Source of the DNA: Sphagnum compactum
Taxonomy: Eukaryota; Bryophyta; Sphagnopsida; Sphagnales
Reading direction: 5' to 3'
DNA: 64,000 bases
Assembly (NCBI GenBank): GCA_965153455.1
Contig: OZ234499.1
Span: forward strand, 18,782,271 to 18,846,270
Each line of letters opens with the position of its first letter. The stretch's first letter is position 1. Made by a program: the position numbers and the translations under genes. Shown one piece after another: positions 43,591-57,160 of this stretch. The notes under the pieces were generated by a model. It did no database searches. It saw only the letters and a program-made list of their open reading frames with translations, and was not told the DNA's origin.

Positions 43591-46500
43591 GGTTGTTTGA
43601 TTTGTCCAAAATTAGACCTAAAGAAGCCTTCTTCTTTAATGAAATCAACACCTTCCCCTTCTATATAAGGAGGTCTTGTGAACTTTAAAGTGCATTTGTA
43701 CAACCCAGCTACTCGAATGACCGCATTTTCTTTGCAAATTTAAATCCCTCGGTTCATGGTGGAAACTTTTAGTCGACACTAATTGAACGCCCTCAGAGTT
43801 TTCTTGGTTTGTGAAATTTCTTGAGCACCCATAGGTGGATTGAGATCTAACATGCTTTAAAAAAACAATCCAAACCTATACAAACCCAATTTCTTGGAGA
43901 AAACTACTACTTAGTACTATTCCAATTAGCCTCATTGAATTCTTCGATGTTCTGCGTAGCACTGAAGAGCTCCAATAAGTGCTTGAGAGCTTTGAACAAT
44001 AATCTTACTCGAATGCATTTGGAGTTTATGCACTGTTGTTAAGTGACCATTGCGCCAACATTCATTCGATAATTCTTCCAAAGTCTATAAAATTGTCTAT
44101 TCTTTTTCATGTGCAAACTAAACTTGAAATCAAAAATGAAAATGGGAGAGTAACTTACTTCTTGGGTTGTGTTGGTTTGAGTTGGAGATGGCTCTACTTG
44201 AAAATTTGAAAAAAGCAAATTTGTGAATCTTTACAACCTTGAAAGATTGTTTTGCAAGTTTGAAAAACTTGGAAAACACTCATTTCTCATGAAAAAATGG
44301 GTACATGAAACTTACCTCCTCCTTTATCACTTCCTAGTGCTGCAATTGAAGGCCTCTCTTCATTGATTATGCCATCTACTTTCTTTTAAAATGTTTCTTT
44401 GAACTCATCCCTAGAAAAGATGTCCCGCTCCTTCTTTTAGGTCTCCACCCCACTATTGTGTGTTCTTCTTTTGCCATTTGCAGACTCTTGTATGACTAAA
44501 AGATGATTTTGTTTCAACAACTTGTACTTATACTACCACCTGTTACCACTCAACTTCAACAACTTGTTGCTAATGTGCACTGTGAACAATGGAGTTTTCC
44601 AAGAAACAATGATAGTATTTTTATGCAGTCCCAACCTTTTTATTCATTAAACAATTTGTAACTAATTTTGTTAACTTTTGAAGTTCAACAAAATATTGTT
44701 TTCAACATTAGTCATTTATTATGTACATGCATACTAATTTATAATTGTTATGTGGTTGCTAGCATGTAAATTGATGGTGACTAGTGCTTTGGTCTTCTTA
44801 CATGAAATCCATTATCAACCCTAATGGCGCTCCTACCAGTATTTTATGCCATGTTACGCACTTTGTGGCATAGTAATTATAAAATAATGGCAATCATGGT
44901 TAGCCTAATAGTGTTGTAATGTTTATAAGATTAGGCAAACATGTTTCTAATTTTTCTAAAATTAGGCTATATAACTTAACCTTATTAATATTTAAGAATT
45001 TGTTTTTGGGTGGGTTATGATTTTTGTTGTGATATCAATTCTTATTTTTGCTACACACATGTCCATGTAATGCTTACTTTATAGGAATTTTGTTTATAAT
45101 TCATTTTTGTTCCATGAATGATTTGATCCCAAAAAAACACCATTAATGTTGACAAGTTTTAATAGAAAATCAATAGATTATGAAACACAAATTTTCTAAG
45201 GCTTGCACCAATATTTTCTTAGGTTCAAATTTACTTACACTGGGATACTAAAAATTGGGACTTCCGTGATGGAGTTATTGTTTACAAATGGTGGGAGAAT
45301 TAAAGATGTCATTGGAAATGATGCATATCATGGGATTTCTCATAAATTTCATGTTTTTTGTTTGCATTCTACCACTTTGAGCATATTTATAAAATTCGTG
45401 GGAAAATTAGACATATGATAATTTGGCCATGATGATACAATTACTTTTGGCCTAATTGGGTGTTCATGTACACTATCATATCGTTTGGACTAGGATTCTC
45501 TTAATGCTTTTGAAGCCACATGATTTTTTTTTAGCTCAGTAGTTTGCAATAACTATTAATTTATGTTCTGTGTATTCATTTCTTGTGTTGTTGCCTTCTT
45601 TGTGCTTCTTTTCTATTCCCTACAATCCCCTTGGAAATGTTTTTCCCCTTGGCCATGGGGGTTTTGTGCTGGTTAATGCCAATTGTTTTCTATGATAGGT
45701 TGATTCAATCTCATCTTGGAGTACATCAAAATGCTTTGGGACCATTTCAATGGTTTCACCAATGGGATTGCACGATTCAAATGGAATGCATTCTTGGGAC
45801 AATGGTCTAATGTGGACATCAACTAGTTTGTGTTAATGAATGCCTACCACCAGCTCTTTGGCTCTTTAATTGGCCCCACTTTATCGAATTCTCCTAATGA
45901 AGGACGTGGTAGGACATGGTACTTTTCTTTTTTCCGGATCGTTCCTATTACTATTCCAATCATACTTCTCGCCATGTATCTACAATTGGGAATCAATCAT
46001 TAGGAGTATCATAATGGATTGAATGACAATGGTGTAAACTCCCATGTTATTGTTTAGGGTTTACTAAAGTGACTTTATGGCATATTTGTTCTGCATTCCA
46101 AGAATTAGTCCTCCCTTAAATGAACATCACCCCCAATAGTCTAGTTCCATTACTGTTGTTAGGTTCATTATTTTTTGTGCACATTTATGTGCTTTTTCAA
46201 TGTCATACTATGTCCAATGTTGGGATTGTTGTCAATATTTTTTAATGCACTATATATGGTAATTTTTAGTTTTCTATTTGCTACCAATATTATTCTTGTT
46301 ATTACATTGTTAGCTATATTGATTAGATTTTATGCAAAAGGAAAATTATATATGTTTTGCCTATCTAGTTTTATGTAATCCTTTCACATTTTTCTTTTGA
46401 GGTGAGATAACCTTTTGTGTGTTATTGTTACTTGTCCTTGCATTTTATTAATAGTATGCTTCTATCCTTTTCTATCTCGTGTTGAATTCTCGAATTCTAA

Positions 46501-46895
46501 TTCCTCATTTATTTCTCAATTTGAGTTCCTAATGTAGTGGTGTTTTCTATTTTTTAATTGTGATAGTGTTATGAGATTTAACTGAGTGTTTGCCTTCTCT
46601 TTTAAACTCAATGGCTACTTTCCATGCTATAAGAAAGCTAGATCTTACCATCTTGGTTTTTGATTTTAGAGTTTTCCAAGTGACTGAAAATGTCATGTAT
46701 GCAATGTTTACATTTTGATGGGGATCTATGCATGTTTCTAAGGATGTTTTTTATGTCGAAGACAACATTGTTCAAATTTATGTTCATCAAATTTTGGATG
46801 TGAACTTTGAAGGGTTGTTTTGGACTATCACTAATGGCAAATATCAAATTGTTGGCAAGCATGCATTCAACAATTTTTAGGATATTGTTCTAACA
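43591..46895. other. Intergenic, no gene recognised
   Basis: AT-rich. The phase near 45720-45810 reads MLWDHFNGFTNGIARFKWN in one frame but no family was recognised. It may be the decayed 5' end of the MULE to the right or an unrelated relic. Confidence 0.4.
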
Positions 46896-49500
46896 TTGGG
46901 CATAATTGCATTAGTGGCAAACATTGTTGCGAAAGGTGTTGTGATGATAGAAGGACCCATTCTAGTTTCCCATGACTCAAAATTTTCTATTTTGATGATA
47001 GAGTCATCATTTATTGACCTTTGTGATTCTTTTGACAAAGATGACCCTTCCCTTCTTGATGTTGTTGTCCCTATCTTTGTGATTTTGTGACTTGTTCAGG
47101 AACAGCCTCTGCACTTGGATGTGTCACAAGCAATTCCTTTCATCAATGTTGTCAATTTGCTAAAGGCAATGTCCCTGACCCCACACATTAGTTTTGAATT
47201 GAAGTCCTTTGATTATGATGCCATCACAATTGAATTTGTGAATTGTCTTCTCACAAAATTCAATGGTGACATATTATTTGAGCTTCCTCCTGTGCGTCAT
47301 CTGTTGGGACATTTTGGACAATTGTAAGGTATGGACAAAAAGTACGATGGTCATGTTTGGTGCAAGTTGCAGACCAATAACATTAAAAAATCGTTTGGAT
47401 TGGGTTTCAAAACGATGAAATAACTTGGACATTTGTGTTAGAATGATTAATGTCCTCTACTTCAATGTTCTTTTACCTGTAATGAAGTTACTTGTAATGG
47501 CAATTGTTCCCAACTACCGATATATGGGTAATGTCTCATAAAATCCTTGGTCTGTACCATTAGTTGTAAGTTTTGCAACTCTTCGCCCACTTGTTTACAA
47601 ACTTGCAGTTACAAAATGTATTATGTTGTTCACAAATTTCCAAATCTTTCAAGAGTCCTAATCCACTTGGGCACCCATTCGCATTTAGTTGTAGGAGGGA
47701 TGTGTAAAGAATCCTTCCAAGAGATGAAGAACATGGTTGCAAATGAAATATGTTGCACACCAACTACTACATCTTTGGCTATTGCTTTGCAAATAAGATT
47801 TTTCTTTCTCATCATTTGTACAAAGAAGATGGACAAGATCATGTGAAACTTTTCAAAGGTGAAAAAATAAATCAAACATTGTTAAAGTTTGTTCCTTTGG
47901 GTGAAAGCACATTATGGGTGAGCCAATTTTCACCAAAAAAGGTGATGTATAACTAGTATCATAGTATGCAATAAATTCAAATTTTCATGGCATCATTTGA
48001 CAATCTTATACATAAACAAAAATCCCTAGAATGTGCACAACAAAATTTTGGAATTCAAATTTCACTTTAAATCAAGATTAATTTTGATCCAACCATTAGA
48101 CAAAGAGGATTGAATAAAATCAATGTACACAACATATATAATGTGGAGTTTTTTGTTGGCCATAAGGCTTCATGTTTATGGTTCATAAAACATTACTAAA
48201 AAAAAAATAAAAATAAAAATAATGCAATGCCCAACTATAAAATCTCTTTCTCTTTCATTTGGTATTGGTTTTTTTCTTATAAGTACATAAATTATTTTGC
48301 CTTTATTGTTGAAAAAATGAAAAAAAACATATTTTTAATGAATTTTCAACCAAAAATTTCAAACTTTTAAATGGCCCTAGATTCAAGTGATGTATATCAA
48401 TATCATTGACCATAAAAAATTTCACCACAAAATTCCACCCACAACCCTAGTTTTGAAGTATGTATGCAATTTTTCATATTTCGTGACGAGTATTATTTCG
48501 TCACAAATATATTTCATATGTTGAAGTTCACCAATGTTTGTAAGATTTTTTTCCATATTGATTGTCTTAAGTCTAAATCTAATCTAATATACTTCAAACA
48601 AACAAAAATAATCCAAGATGTGATGTTTATATTTACCAAAAAAAATCAAATGCAGAAATGCAATATTTGTGACTACAATTTTTGGGGAGCGTAATGTTCT
48701 TTTACCCCTTTGTGCTCTCTTGGCATATGCAATCTAATGGCTTCACTAAAGCATCATCCCGATAACTTAGGGCCCATGACTGTATTTCCAAATTGAAAAC
48801 ATTGTTTAGTTACGACTATATTTAGGAGAATTGTTTTCTTGGTCAACAAGCTGGGCGGAAGGTATATTTGTTTAAGATGTCCATCGATGGAGCTATATTC
48901 AGATTTGATTTGGTCCAACAAATGCAACTTGGTGATGATCTGCAAAATGCATGGATGATGTTTGATCATGTAAGGTGTGTTCAAGGATGAATGACCATGG
49001 CTTGTCACGTTTATGACCTAGTATATTGTAAAGTCATGACGATTGTGATCTATGACATGTAATCTAAGGACACGGAAGCTCGATGCATTCTATGGAGGAA
49101 GGTGAATGCAGATGTTGAGAAGAAAGGGTTGGGTATACTTGTTTTCAAGGGGTTCATGGTGGATGGTGCGCAAGTCAATTGGAATGATGTTCACATTGTT
49201 TATGGGACTGGAGATCCTATGGCGAAGATGATTGACAAAGAGCGGACATGTTTTTTCCATTGGATTCAATTTCTCGACAAACATACTAAGTAGCTGATCA
49301 CTCCTGAATTCCATGATCAACACAAAACCCTTTCATATGATTATAAGAAAATCATGTCCTTGGAGGAAGCTGACCTTTGATATGTTACCATTTGGTTGTG
49401 GTGGTACTGTCTAGAGCTACAAGCGAGGGTGCCATTCACAACCTCAGCAATTGGTTTGATTTTTGGTGCTTTTGTGTGTGATAATGGGGAGGCTTCATGT
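46896..49500 (+). pseudogene. MULE-type DNA transposase relic
   Basis: 46896-47330 is an N-terminal region ending FELPPVRHLLGH. Then KYDGHVWCKLQTNNI and the Cys/His segment CKFCNSSPTCLQTCSYKMYYV with HLGTHSHLVVGG and MVANEICCTPTTTSLAIA (47547-47790), a zinc-binding module before the transposase core. 48860-49060 reads FRFDLVQQMQ, DLQNAWMMFDHVRCVQG, and CHVYDLVYCKVMTIVIYDM with candidate catalytic Asp residues. 49060-49380 gives DTEARCILWRK, FKGFMVDGAQVNWND, GTGDPMAK, DKERTCFFHWIQFLDKHTK and DYKKIMSLEEAD. This order matches MULE-like transposases repeated in non-seed plant genomes. Stops at QL*, QG*, DM* and TK* are single transitions from sense codons. TIRs were not found. Confidence 0.7.
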
Positions 49501-52057
49501 TGGATGTAAGTTCTATTAGATTATTGTGTTGAAATTTGATTTTCCATTTGTCCTTCATGAATTCTAACTTCATTCATGGGTGAAAGCAAACAAAAGTATA
49601 CCATAAAATTAATCCAAAGGGCTACAAAAATGAAAATGCATGAAAACAATGTTAAAAAAATATGAAACATGTTGACATTAAGCTTTTGAATTACATGAGT
49701 GTATGAAATGTGGTATGTAGAAGTTTTTGAAGGTTTCAAAATTTATAGTAACCTATTTTTGAACCTACTTTCAATCTACTTGTTGAAAATTGTTTAAAAT
49801 TCCAAATTGTAAAAAAAGATGAAAAGTACATCAATATGCATTAATTTGCAAATTCAATTCATATGGTGCTTAACATATGAGTTTGGGGCATGTCTTGACA
49901 ATTTTAACCAATGTAATGCATTTTACCTTCATCACATAAAATGTGTTTTTGACCCCAAAATTAGGGGGTGTTGAAAACTTATTTTTGAAGGGTCTATCCT
50001 TGTTGGAATCTAGAAATTCAAAGTTCATAAGATGGAAAATAAGAATCCTTACTATTCATGAATGTAACAACAAAATTTTAATAATTTTGGTAGCATTCCC
50101 ACCTAATTTAGCCACCTAGTAAAAGTGAAATTACCAAGTAGGCAAGTATAGTTCCTAGGCTTTGGCCACATCAAGGCCATTGGATGGCCCTACATGGATT
50201 AAGGTTTGGACAACGGGAAAGGTGTCCTGATCTTGGATAGCGGGTTCCTTTTCTCATTTCCTTCACTCTTGCAACTTTTGCAAGGCTCATTTCAACACCA
50301 CCTTCTCATTGCCAAAACATCTTCATTGTACATCTAGAAGTTCCTAAGTGATCAAAGATTGTCTAGGGAGGTGAAGGCACAAGCCGCATTGATGCAACTT
50401 AAGTTTGCTTATAAGATCTTGATCAAGTCACCACACAATGAAATATCGACAACATTTAACACATGTTTCAAACTTGTTCATTTACATTCATAATCAAATG
50501 GACCTATATCCATTGTGCTTTGGAACTCTTTATAATCTTAAACATATATGTAATGTGGCATACTGCACATGTTTTCTAATTTTTGGCACCATTGTAGATT
50601 TATTTTTTCCTTAAGGTTGTATGAAGCATCACATGACTTGAATGTTAAGTTTGAAGTTCGGAAATTAGGGATAAATGTTAAAAGGGTTGGAGTGTGACAA
50701 TGGGAGAGGCAATGTGTAAGGTGGAGCTCGTTAAATAGTTACACATACATACATGCTCTATAAAAACAATAATGAGCACATGTGTAAGTTGTAGCTCGTC
50801 ACCTATAGTTTGAAGCAAGTTATAGTCTATTTATCTTTTCATGTTTTTTGGACTTTGTAGATCATAAACAACTTTTTCAACCTAGTTTATTTTGAAATCT
50901 TTAGAAGTTTATTTCTCTTTTGTAACTTGACAAACTTCATGTATGCTTGAAGTTAGGCAAAAACTTTAAGCAAATGTGAATTCCAAAGTTTTTGTGGTCT
51001 GCAGTTTCAAGTTTAGATCCAAGAAAACCATAAAAAGTAATGTAACTATGTCTTTTCAATGCTTGATATTTATATCTAGCCATGTACTTACCACTTCCAC
51101 TTGAGTTCATGAGTTTTAATTAGTTGTATTATAACATAAATAAGTCATTGTCTAGTTAAGAAATAATACAAGAAAAAACTAATTTGTGCATATATTGACA
51201 TGGCAGAAATGTATGCACATACTCATTGAATGGGTGCTTACAAAAGCAAGTTAGCTCTTTGATATAAGGTATATGATTTTTGTGTTGCTTACAAGAATTG
51301 AACATGTGGGCTAAAACATGTGTGAAAAGGTTCCAAATGGTGATGCCATCTTCGTGAAGGTACTCGATGAAAGAATAAGGTAAGTTTTTTTTATCAAAGA
51401 TCCATTCATTGAAGGTTTCAAGTGTACACATAATAATTTTAAGGATTTCGATATCAGATAAAGAAATTATAATGAAAAGCCTTAACTTTATTGTGCATGA
51501 GATCATTGTTCATTCCCAATCATAATATTTTGTTTTCAATTAATTCCCAAGCTGAAGTTAAGTTTTCACAATCAAAGATGCATCCATTGAAGGTTCCAAC
51601 TATAGACCCAATAATTTAATGAATTTGGATATTAGAAATTGAAACCATAGTCAAAAGCTTCAACTTTATTCTGCATAAGATCATTGTTCATTACTAATAT
51701 CATAAATGAACCATTTGTTCTTGTGTGTGGTGGTCTCAATAATCCATGGTTTATGTGTGCATGTCAATAACAATTGTATCACATTTGTGTTTATATTCAA
51801 CATTTCATTATTTAATGGATGCATCATGGATCAGGAATTGTGATTGGGCTTTGTAGATTTTGAATTTGGCTTTAAAAATGTTGCATATTCCATATGGGGA
51901 AATTGAAAGGAAAACGCATGATTGACAGAGAATTTAAATGCATTGACAATCTTGTTTGGGAGACTACAAAACGCATCCTAAATTCTCTTGAATTTGAAAA
52001 TGATGACTCTAATTTAAAATTCCACCTCCTCAAAGCCCATCAGAGCCCATCTATGCG
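49501..52057. other. Intergenic, no gene recognised
   Basis: AT-rich with short frames only. Two diverged copies of a segment around TTCATTGAAGGTTTCAAGTG and AAGCCTTAACTTTATTGTGC (51405-51500) recur at 51590-51680 as CCATTGAAGGTTCCAAC and AAGCTTCAACTTTATTCTGC, a local duplication of about 185-bp period. Confidence 0.45.
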
Positions 52058-55000
52058 TTGATTGAGTCACGTATGAATGAAGATTGTGGTAGGAGGCGTT
52101 CGAAGATTTTGTTGGATGCACATGAAGCTATTGTACATCAGGTTGTGACTACTAAATGTGTTCATAGGTGTCCTCCAAGAATTTCAAGGAAGTCATTCAA
52201 CAAAAACCTAGTTACTAAAATGCCTTCTTCTGTTGGTGACAACAAAGGATTGTCAATATGGGTAAGATCAAGTTCATTTTATGTTTGATGTGATCATTGA
52301 CATGTACATTTGCTTTAGTTTTTGGTTCATTATAATTTTTCATTTCATTTGTGACACATTTATTAATCCAGGTACATTTTATATGTAGGGGGGAATGGAC
52401 ATTGGACAGAAAAACAATTGTTTTGCAACAACAAAGGTAAAATCCAAAAAACCCTAATTGGTCATTACCAAAGTTGTAACAAAATGGGAAACCGGAAGAA
52501 CAAAATAATGTTTCGTGCCCAAAGAGTTGAAGCTACAGAGGCACGATGAATTGCGGCAATCACAAAGGTTGTTGTTACAAAAGTAAGGTACTCTAAAAGA
52601 ATTTTGTCATTCCACCATTGGACTATAAGAATTTTCATTCTTTTGTTTGACCTAAGCTCCTTATAATTGTTGCCTTACATGAAGTATATATGTATACTAG
52701 ACATGTATACTAACATTTATATAATTAAATGTGTTTGGTTCATTCATTCATATGCTTAGGTGCCAGTTCTTATGCATGTGTCCTTGTAGGCATGCATGTG
52801 ATCGAAAAAGGAAACAAGTTGATCATGCAAAACAACTTGCTGTAAGAAGAGCAAGGAAGTCAAGTTCCCCAACCTTTTTGGATACAACAGTGTCTATTGA
52901 GATTTGTAGGGAAGTTCCAAGGTGAGAAAATGTTCCACCAAGGCTAACAACCTTAGTAATGAATTATGTAGTGCTACCCATGAGTTGAATGATAAAGAGA
53001 AACAACTTGTCCTAAGGAGGTTTTTGGACAAAGTTCATGTGAAATGTTTACTTCAAAAGCTTGTGAAAGATGCTAGAGATGTTGAACACAAGTTGAGCCT
53101 TCTTAATAGTCTAAAAGCTGCATATGCACAACTTGTAACATAGAAATCAAAGGACAAAAGGCCTTATAGGAATGCATTATTAACAACTATTATATCAAAT
53201 CAAATTGGCCCCTCTCAGCGCTATTTTTTTCAAACAATTGGATCTAGTAGGTACCTATTGCAAAAGGCCATAACACAAAGAATCCATGTTGATATGTATG
53301 GGAAGAACATTTTGGGGGGCTCCCACACAAACACCATTATGATGCCTTGATGAAGCTGATCGTCAATTGGTCCTTGATTTCTGGAACATAGCCACAATCT
53401 TTTCAGCAATACGAAAAGATTTGAAGTGACAATGTATTGGAATGAAGACATGGGAAGCACACCCCATTCATTATATGCAATAAACTTAGGTATATAATAA
53501 TCCCATTTTGTTCAGTGCCATGGAACTTCATTTTTTTGGATCATTTTTATTTGGAAGTTGCAATAATTGTTTTCTGTCAAATTTCTTAGTTTTGATGTAG
53601 AAAGAATGCAATCAAGACATGATGGCTACTTCTACATAGGTTTAGAGTCATGATGTTTGTTTTGAATTTGGAGCACCTATTTGTTAGGTACATATGCCTT
53701 CACATGCCAAGTTTTTTTATTCCTTTTGCATGTAGGTGAACATTACAGTTAGAAAATTAGTTGTCAGCAAAGGTAATTAGGTCTTAGTTTCAATACTTGT
53801 GGAAAATGGCACCCAACTTGTCCCAACTGTGGAATATTTGATGGCCATGCTTTGGTATTTAGTGTTGTGGCCTTGGTTTCTTCTTTGAAAAATGTGACTA
53901 CTTTGTGCATGTTTCTTCATGTACTTGTTGTGAATGTTGATTATTAACGAATGTTGGTTAGTACTTGACTGTCTACATTGAGTACTTGGGTTCACTCTTT
54001 AGTTGTTTGTTATCAAGTATGTTTATCACTTGGCACAATTCTTTTTTACTTGTTCATGGTGGTGACTACTGGTCATTGTTGCCTTATTACTTGTGTTTAG
54101 ACTTTGGTTACTTACAGACAAATGCTAGTTAGTATTTGCCATTGTGCATTGGGTACTTGGGCTATGTCCTTAGTTGAAAATTTTCCTATGTTTGTCACTT
54201 TTCACAATTATGTGTTACTTGTTCATGGTGTTCACTACTGGTCATTATGGCATGAGTACTCGTGTGTAGGCCTTGGGTACTTGCTTTAAGGGTGTGACTA
54301 CTTTTGTGCATGTTTTCTTACTTGTCATGAATGTTGACTATTGACTAATGCTAGCCAACACTTGACATTGTGCATTGGGTATTTGGGTTTTGCCTTTAGT
54401 TACTTTTCATTTTATGTTTGTCACTTTTACAGATTATGGGTTACTTTTGCATGGTGGTCACCTTTAGTCATTGTTGCCATAATACCTATGCGTAAGCCGT
54501 AGTTACTTCTTTTGCAAGTCTTGATACTTGTGGGAAATGCTTTCTATTAAAACCATGCATGTTTTAGCTTTTAATAATTGATGGGATTATGTGGTAGTTT
54601 GCCACAGGTACTTGAGGTGGGGTCCATTGTGTATTTGTTATGATTACTTTTGTTTTTTTGGGGGGTAGGTGTTCTTTCCTTTCCATGTAAGCAATCAATT
54701 ACATGGAACTTGGTATATTATTAATCATTAGTTGTGTTAGGCTACTTAGACATGTCAAACATGGTCTTCACTTTTCTTGGTTATAAAACATATGAGTATA
54801 TATAATCATTCATTCTTTGTGATGAATCACTATGGCAACATGTATAAGTTTCTCCTCTAAATTATTGTGTTTGGGGTTTGGGGCGTGCAATTAAAGTTTT
54901 ATAGTCGTTTTGTGAAAGGACATGGTGGTAAAATAGGGTTGAGAGCTTTTGAAAAGTTGAAACCCTATTATGTCTGTAGACTTGAGGAGAGGAATACATG

Positions 55001-55622
55001 TGCTTGCAAATACCATGTTGAAATGGCATAACTTTGAAACGGGTTTAACAATATGTGAGATGGAACCATTGGGGTGCATGGCAAACATTGTAATTACACC
55101 TATGACATTTGTGTTGGGTCCATCCCAAGTGTATGCATGGCTTGGTGTGGTATTTTTCAAGGTTTGACTAACATATGGACATCAATTCTATGCCCAATAG
55201 AACTTGATGCCATATTCCATGATTTAATATGCTTGGAGGGGCAGTGTGATTTTTGTGGAATTGATATGTTCATGACCTACCCTATTGAAGAAGATATTGG
55301 GAATGAAAAATTGATGAGTCGGAAATGTTATGAAAAAGTTGTGCATGGGAAAACAAGGGCAAGGGCTAAAAACAAAGTACTCAAGCTATAGTTTAAGGAA
55401 ACCATTGCAATTCAATTTTTAGCCTACATTAAGCCCAGGTTGTGTAAATTCATTTTGCACAATTTTGTGGCCTGTTTTCAAGAAGAGCAATATAGAATTT
55501 GCTTTGAGACTTTCCCTTGTGAAAGTATCATGTCTATTGTGGACTTTGCAGAAAACTACATTTTTATGGACTTTAATGAAATCCAAGAAATGCACTGCAC
55601 TCATTCTAGTATCAAATGTTAA
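52058..55622 (+). pseudogene. DFxENY-type transposon protein relic (DNA transposon, family unnamed)
   Basis: Segments in order: 52731-52925 (RKRKQVDHAKQLAVRRARKS); 53040-53145 (LLQKLVKDARDVEHKLSLLN); 53171-53344 with SRYLLQKAITQRIHVDMYGK, shared with 15602-15776; 53380-53470 (KTWEAHPIHYMQ). After an insert, 54935-55170 gives LKPYYVCRLEERNTCACKYH, GVHGKHCNYTYDICVG; then 55170-55390 TNIWTSILCPIELDAIFHDL, CLEGQCDFCGIDM; then 55391-55622 FILHNFVACFQEEQYRICFE, SIMSIVDFAENYIFMDFNEI. The Cys/His clusters and the DFAENY..EIQ.MH motif mark a family of transposon-like proteins I recognise from plant and animal genomes without knowing its Repbase name. Several stops; inactive. The start is uncertain. 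Confidence 0.6.
53880..54510. repeat. Tandem repeat (~170-226 bp, three units) inserted in the transposon relic
   Basis: TGTTGGTTAGTACTTG (53951), TGCTAGTTAGTATTTG (54123) and TGCTAGCCAACACTTG (54349) begin successive units. Each then has GTGCATTGGGTACTTGGG, TTTGTCACTT.CACA, TTACTTGTTCATGGTG and CACTACTGGTCATT. The second unit is longer by a segment that also precedes the first unit (GTGACTACTTTTGTGCATG). It lies between the coding blocks at 53470 and 54935. Confidence 0.75.
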
Positions 55623-55679
55623 ATATCTACATATGCTAATTGTCAAATATCTACATATACCAAATGTAAGTATTAAGGG

Positions 55680-56800
55680 GGGAATTCCATAATTAGGGAA
55701 AAATTGAACATAATTCCATAAATTTGGCAAAAAAATAAAATAAAATAAAATTTGGGCAAAACTTGACATAACTCCATAAATTTGGCAAAACCTGGTAGAA
55801 TTCCATACTTTTGACAAAACTAAATCGTAGTCCAATAACTTTGGGAAAATTAAGGTGGAGTCCATAATTCAACCAAATCTTGGCACAATTCCATAACTTT
55901 GGCAAAACTAAATCACAATTCTATAATTTTGGCAAAATTAAGAAATACTTCCATAATTTTGGTAGAATTAAAAATCACCTCCATAATTTTGGAGAATGTT
56001 GGCACAATTTCATAATTTTGGCAAAATGAAAGCACAACCCCATAATTTGGACAAAACTTGACATAATTCCATAAATTTGGTACCACTAAGGTGGACCTCC
56101 AAGATTTGGGCAAAACTTGGCATAAATGTATAAATTTGGCAAAACTAAGGTGCGAGTCAATAATTTGGGAAAAAACCATAAACCTTAAACCCTAAACTTT
56201 TAGATAAAAATAAAAACACCATTATCATCACAACCTTTGAAAATAAATGGCTAGGTCATCTCCAAACTTTCAAATTCTATAAAAAAAAATCAACTGACCA
56301 TTAAAAAGTCAAACCCTCTGTATCTTAGAAATGGTGAATAATTAGGGAAATGTGAACACACCATTATAATCAGAACATTTGAAAATGGGGGGATAGGTTA
56401 CTTCAAAATCCCAAAATAAAATATGAAATTTGGTTGAAACGCATATATAACCCAAAATCCAAAATCCAAAACCTTTTATATTTTGTAAACCGTACATTTC
56501 TAAGTGAAATAAACACACCATTAACATCAAAACCCTTGAAAATGGGGGGGCTATGTGACATTGAAACTTTAAAATTTTATAAAAATAAATTTTACACTTT
56601 CATTTTTTGAACCCCCTTGAAATTTTCACATCCCCTATATCTTGTAAATGGTGAACAATTAGGGGAAAATAAACACACCATGACAATTAGAGCCCCCAAA
56701 AATGGAAGGTAGGTCATTTCAAAATCTCGAAATAAAAACTCAAATTTTGTGGGAACACACATGTAACCCTAAACCCTAAACTCGCCTCCTTTTTCGCCTC
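55680..56800 (+). repeat. Degenerate tandem array with telomere-like motifs, copy 2
   Basis: Begins with about a dozen units of roughly 36 bp based on CCATAATTTTGGCAAAACTAAG. Then come ACCTTAAACCCTAAACTTTT and long blocks with CACCATTATCATCACAA, CAAACTTTCAAATTCTA, AATGGTGAATAATTAGGG and CATTTGAAAATGGGGG, ending in AACCCTAAACCCTAAACTC. This block order is the same as at 15766-17040. It directly follows the DFxENY transposon relic. The minus frames through it, with recurring KIMELC-like words, are repeat artefacts. Confidence 0.85.
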
Positions 56801-57160
56801 ATTTAAACCTTCAACCCTACTTGGTTTTGTGCCTCCTCTTTCACCTCATTTAAAGCCTCAATTCAACCCAGTTTTGTGCTTCCTTCTTCACCTCAATTTT
56901 CACCCGCTTTTTTTTTCCACCTTCTCTATTGGGTTTTGCACCTCCTTCTTTGCCTCCCTTCTTGTTCCCCTTCCCATGCCTATCCTACTGGCTTCATCCA
57001 CCCCCCTTCTTGTTCCCCTTCCCATGCCTATCCTATCGGCTTCATCCTCCCCTCCCCCCCCCGCCCCCCCTGCCCATGGGCTTCTCACTATGTTGTTCAT
57101 CAATAATTTGTTTTTGACCAATTTTTCCATTGTTGCTAAAAAAATGAATTCATTCCTTTA
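56800..57160. repeat. C/T-rich tract with 48-bp duplication and C-run
   Basis: CTTCTTGTTCCCCTTCCCAT begins at 56958 and recurs 48 bases later, the two units differing at a few positions. A run of C residues with few interruptions follows at 57049-57070. The proline-rich frames here follow from composition. Confidence 0.75.

Noticed and set aside
55419-56179. Minus frames with repeated short words, resembling a repeat protein
   Set aside because: They are translations of the degenerate ~36-bp noncoding tandem array; the period is maintained poorly and stops are avoided by chance.
55680-56180. Possible CRISPR-like array because of ~36-bp periodicity
   Set aside because: There are no conserved repeats alternating with unique spacers. 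The whole unit is repeated and diverged, and the genome is a plant's.
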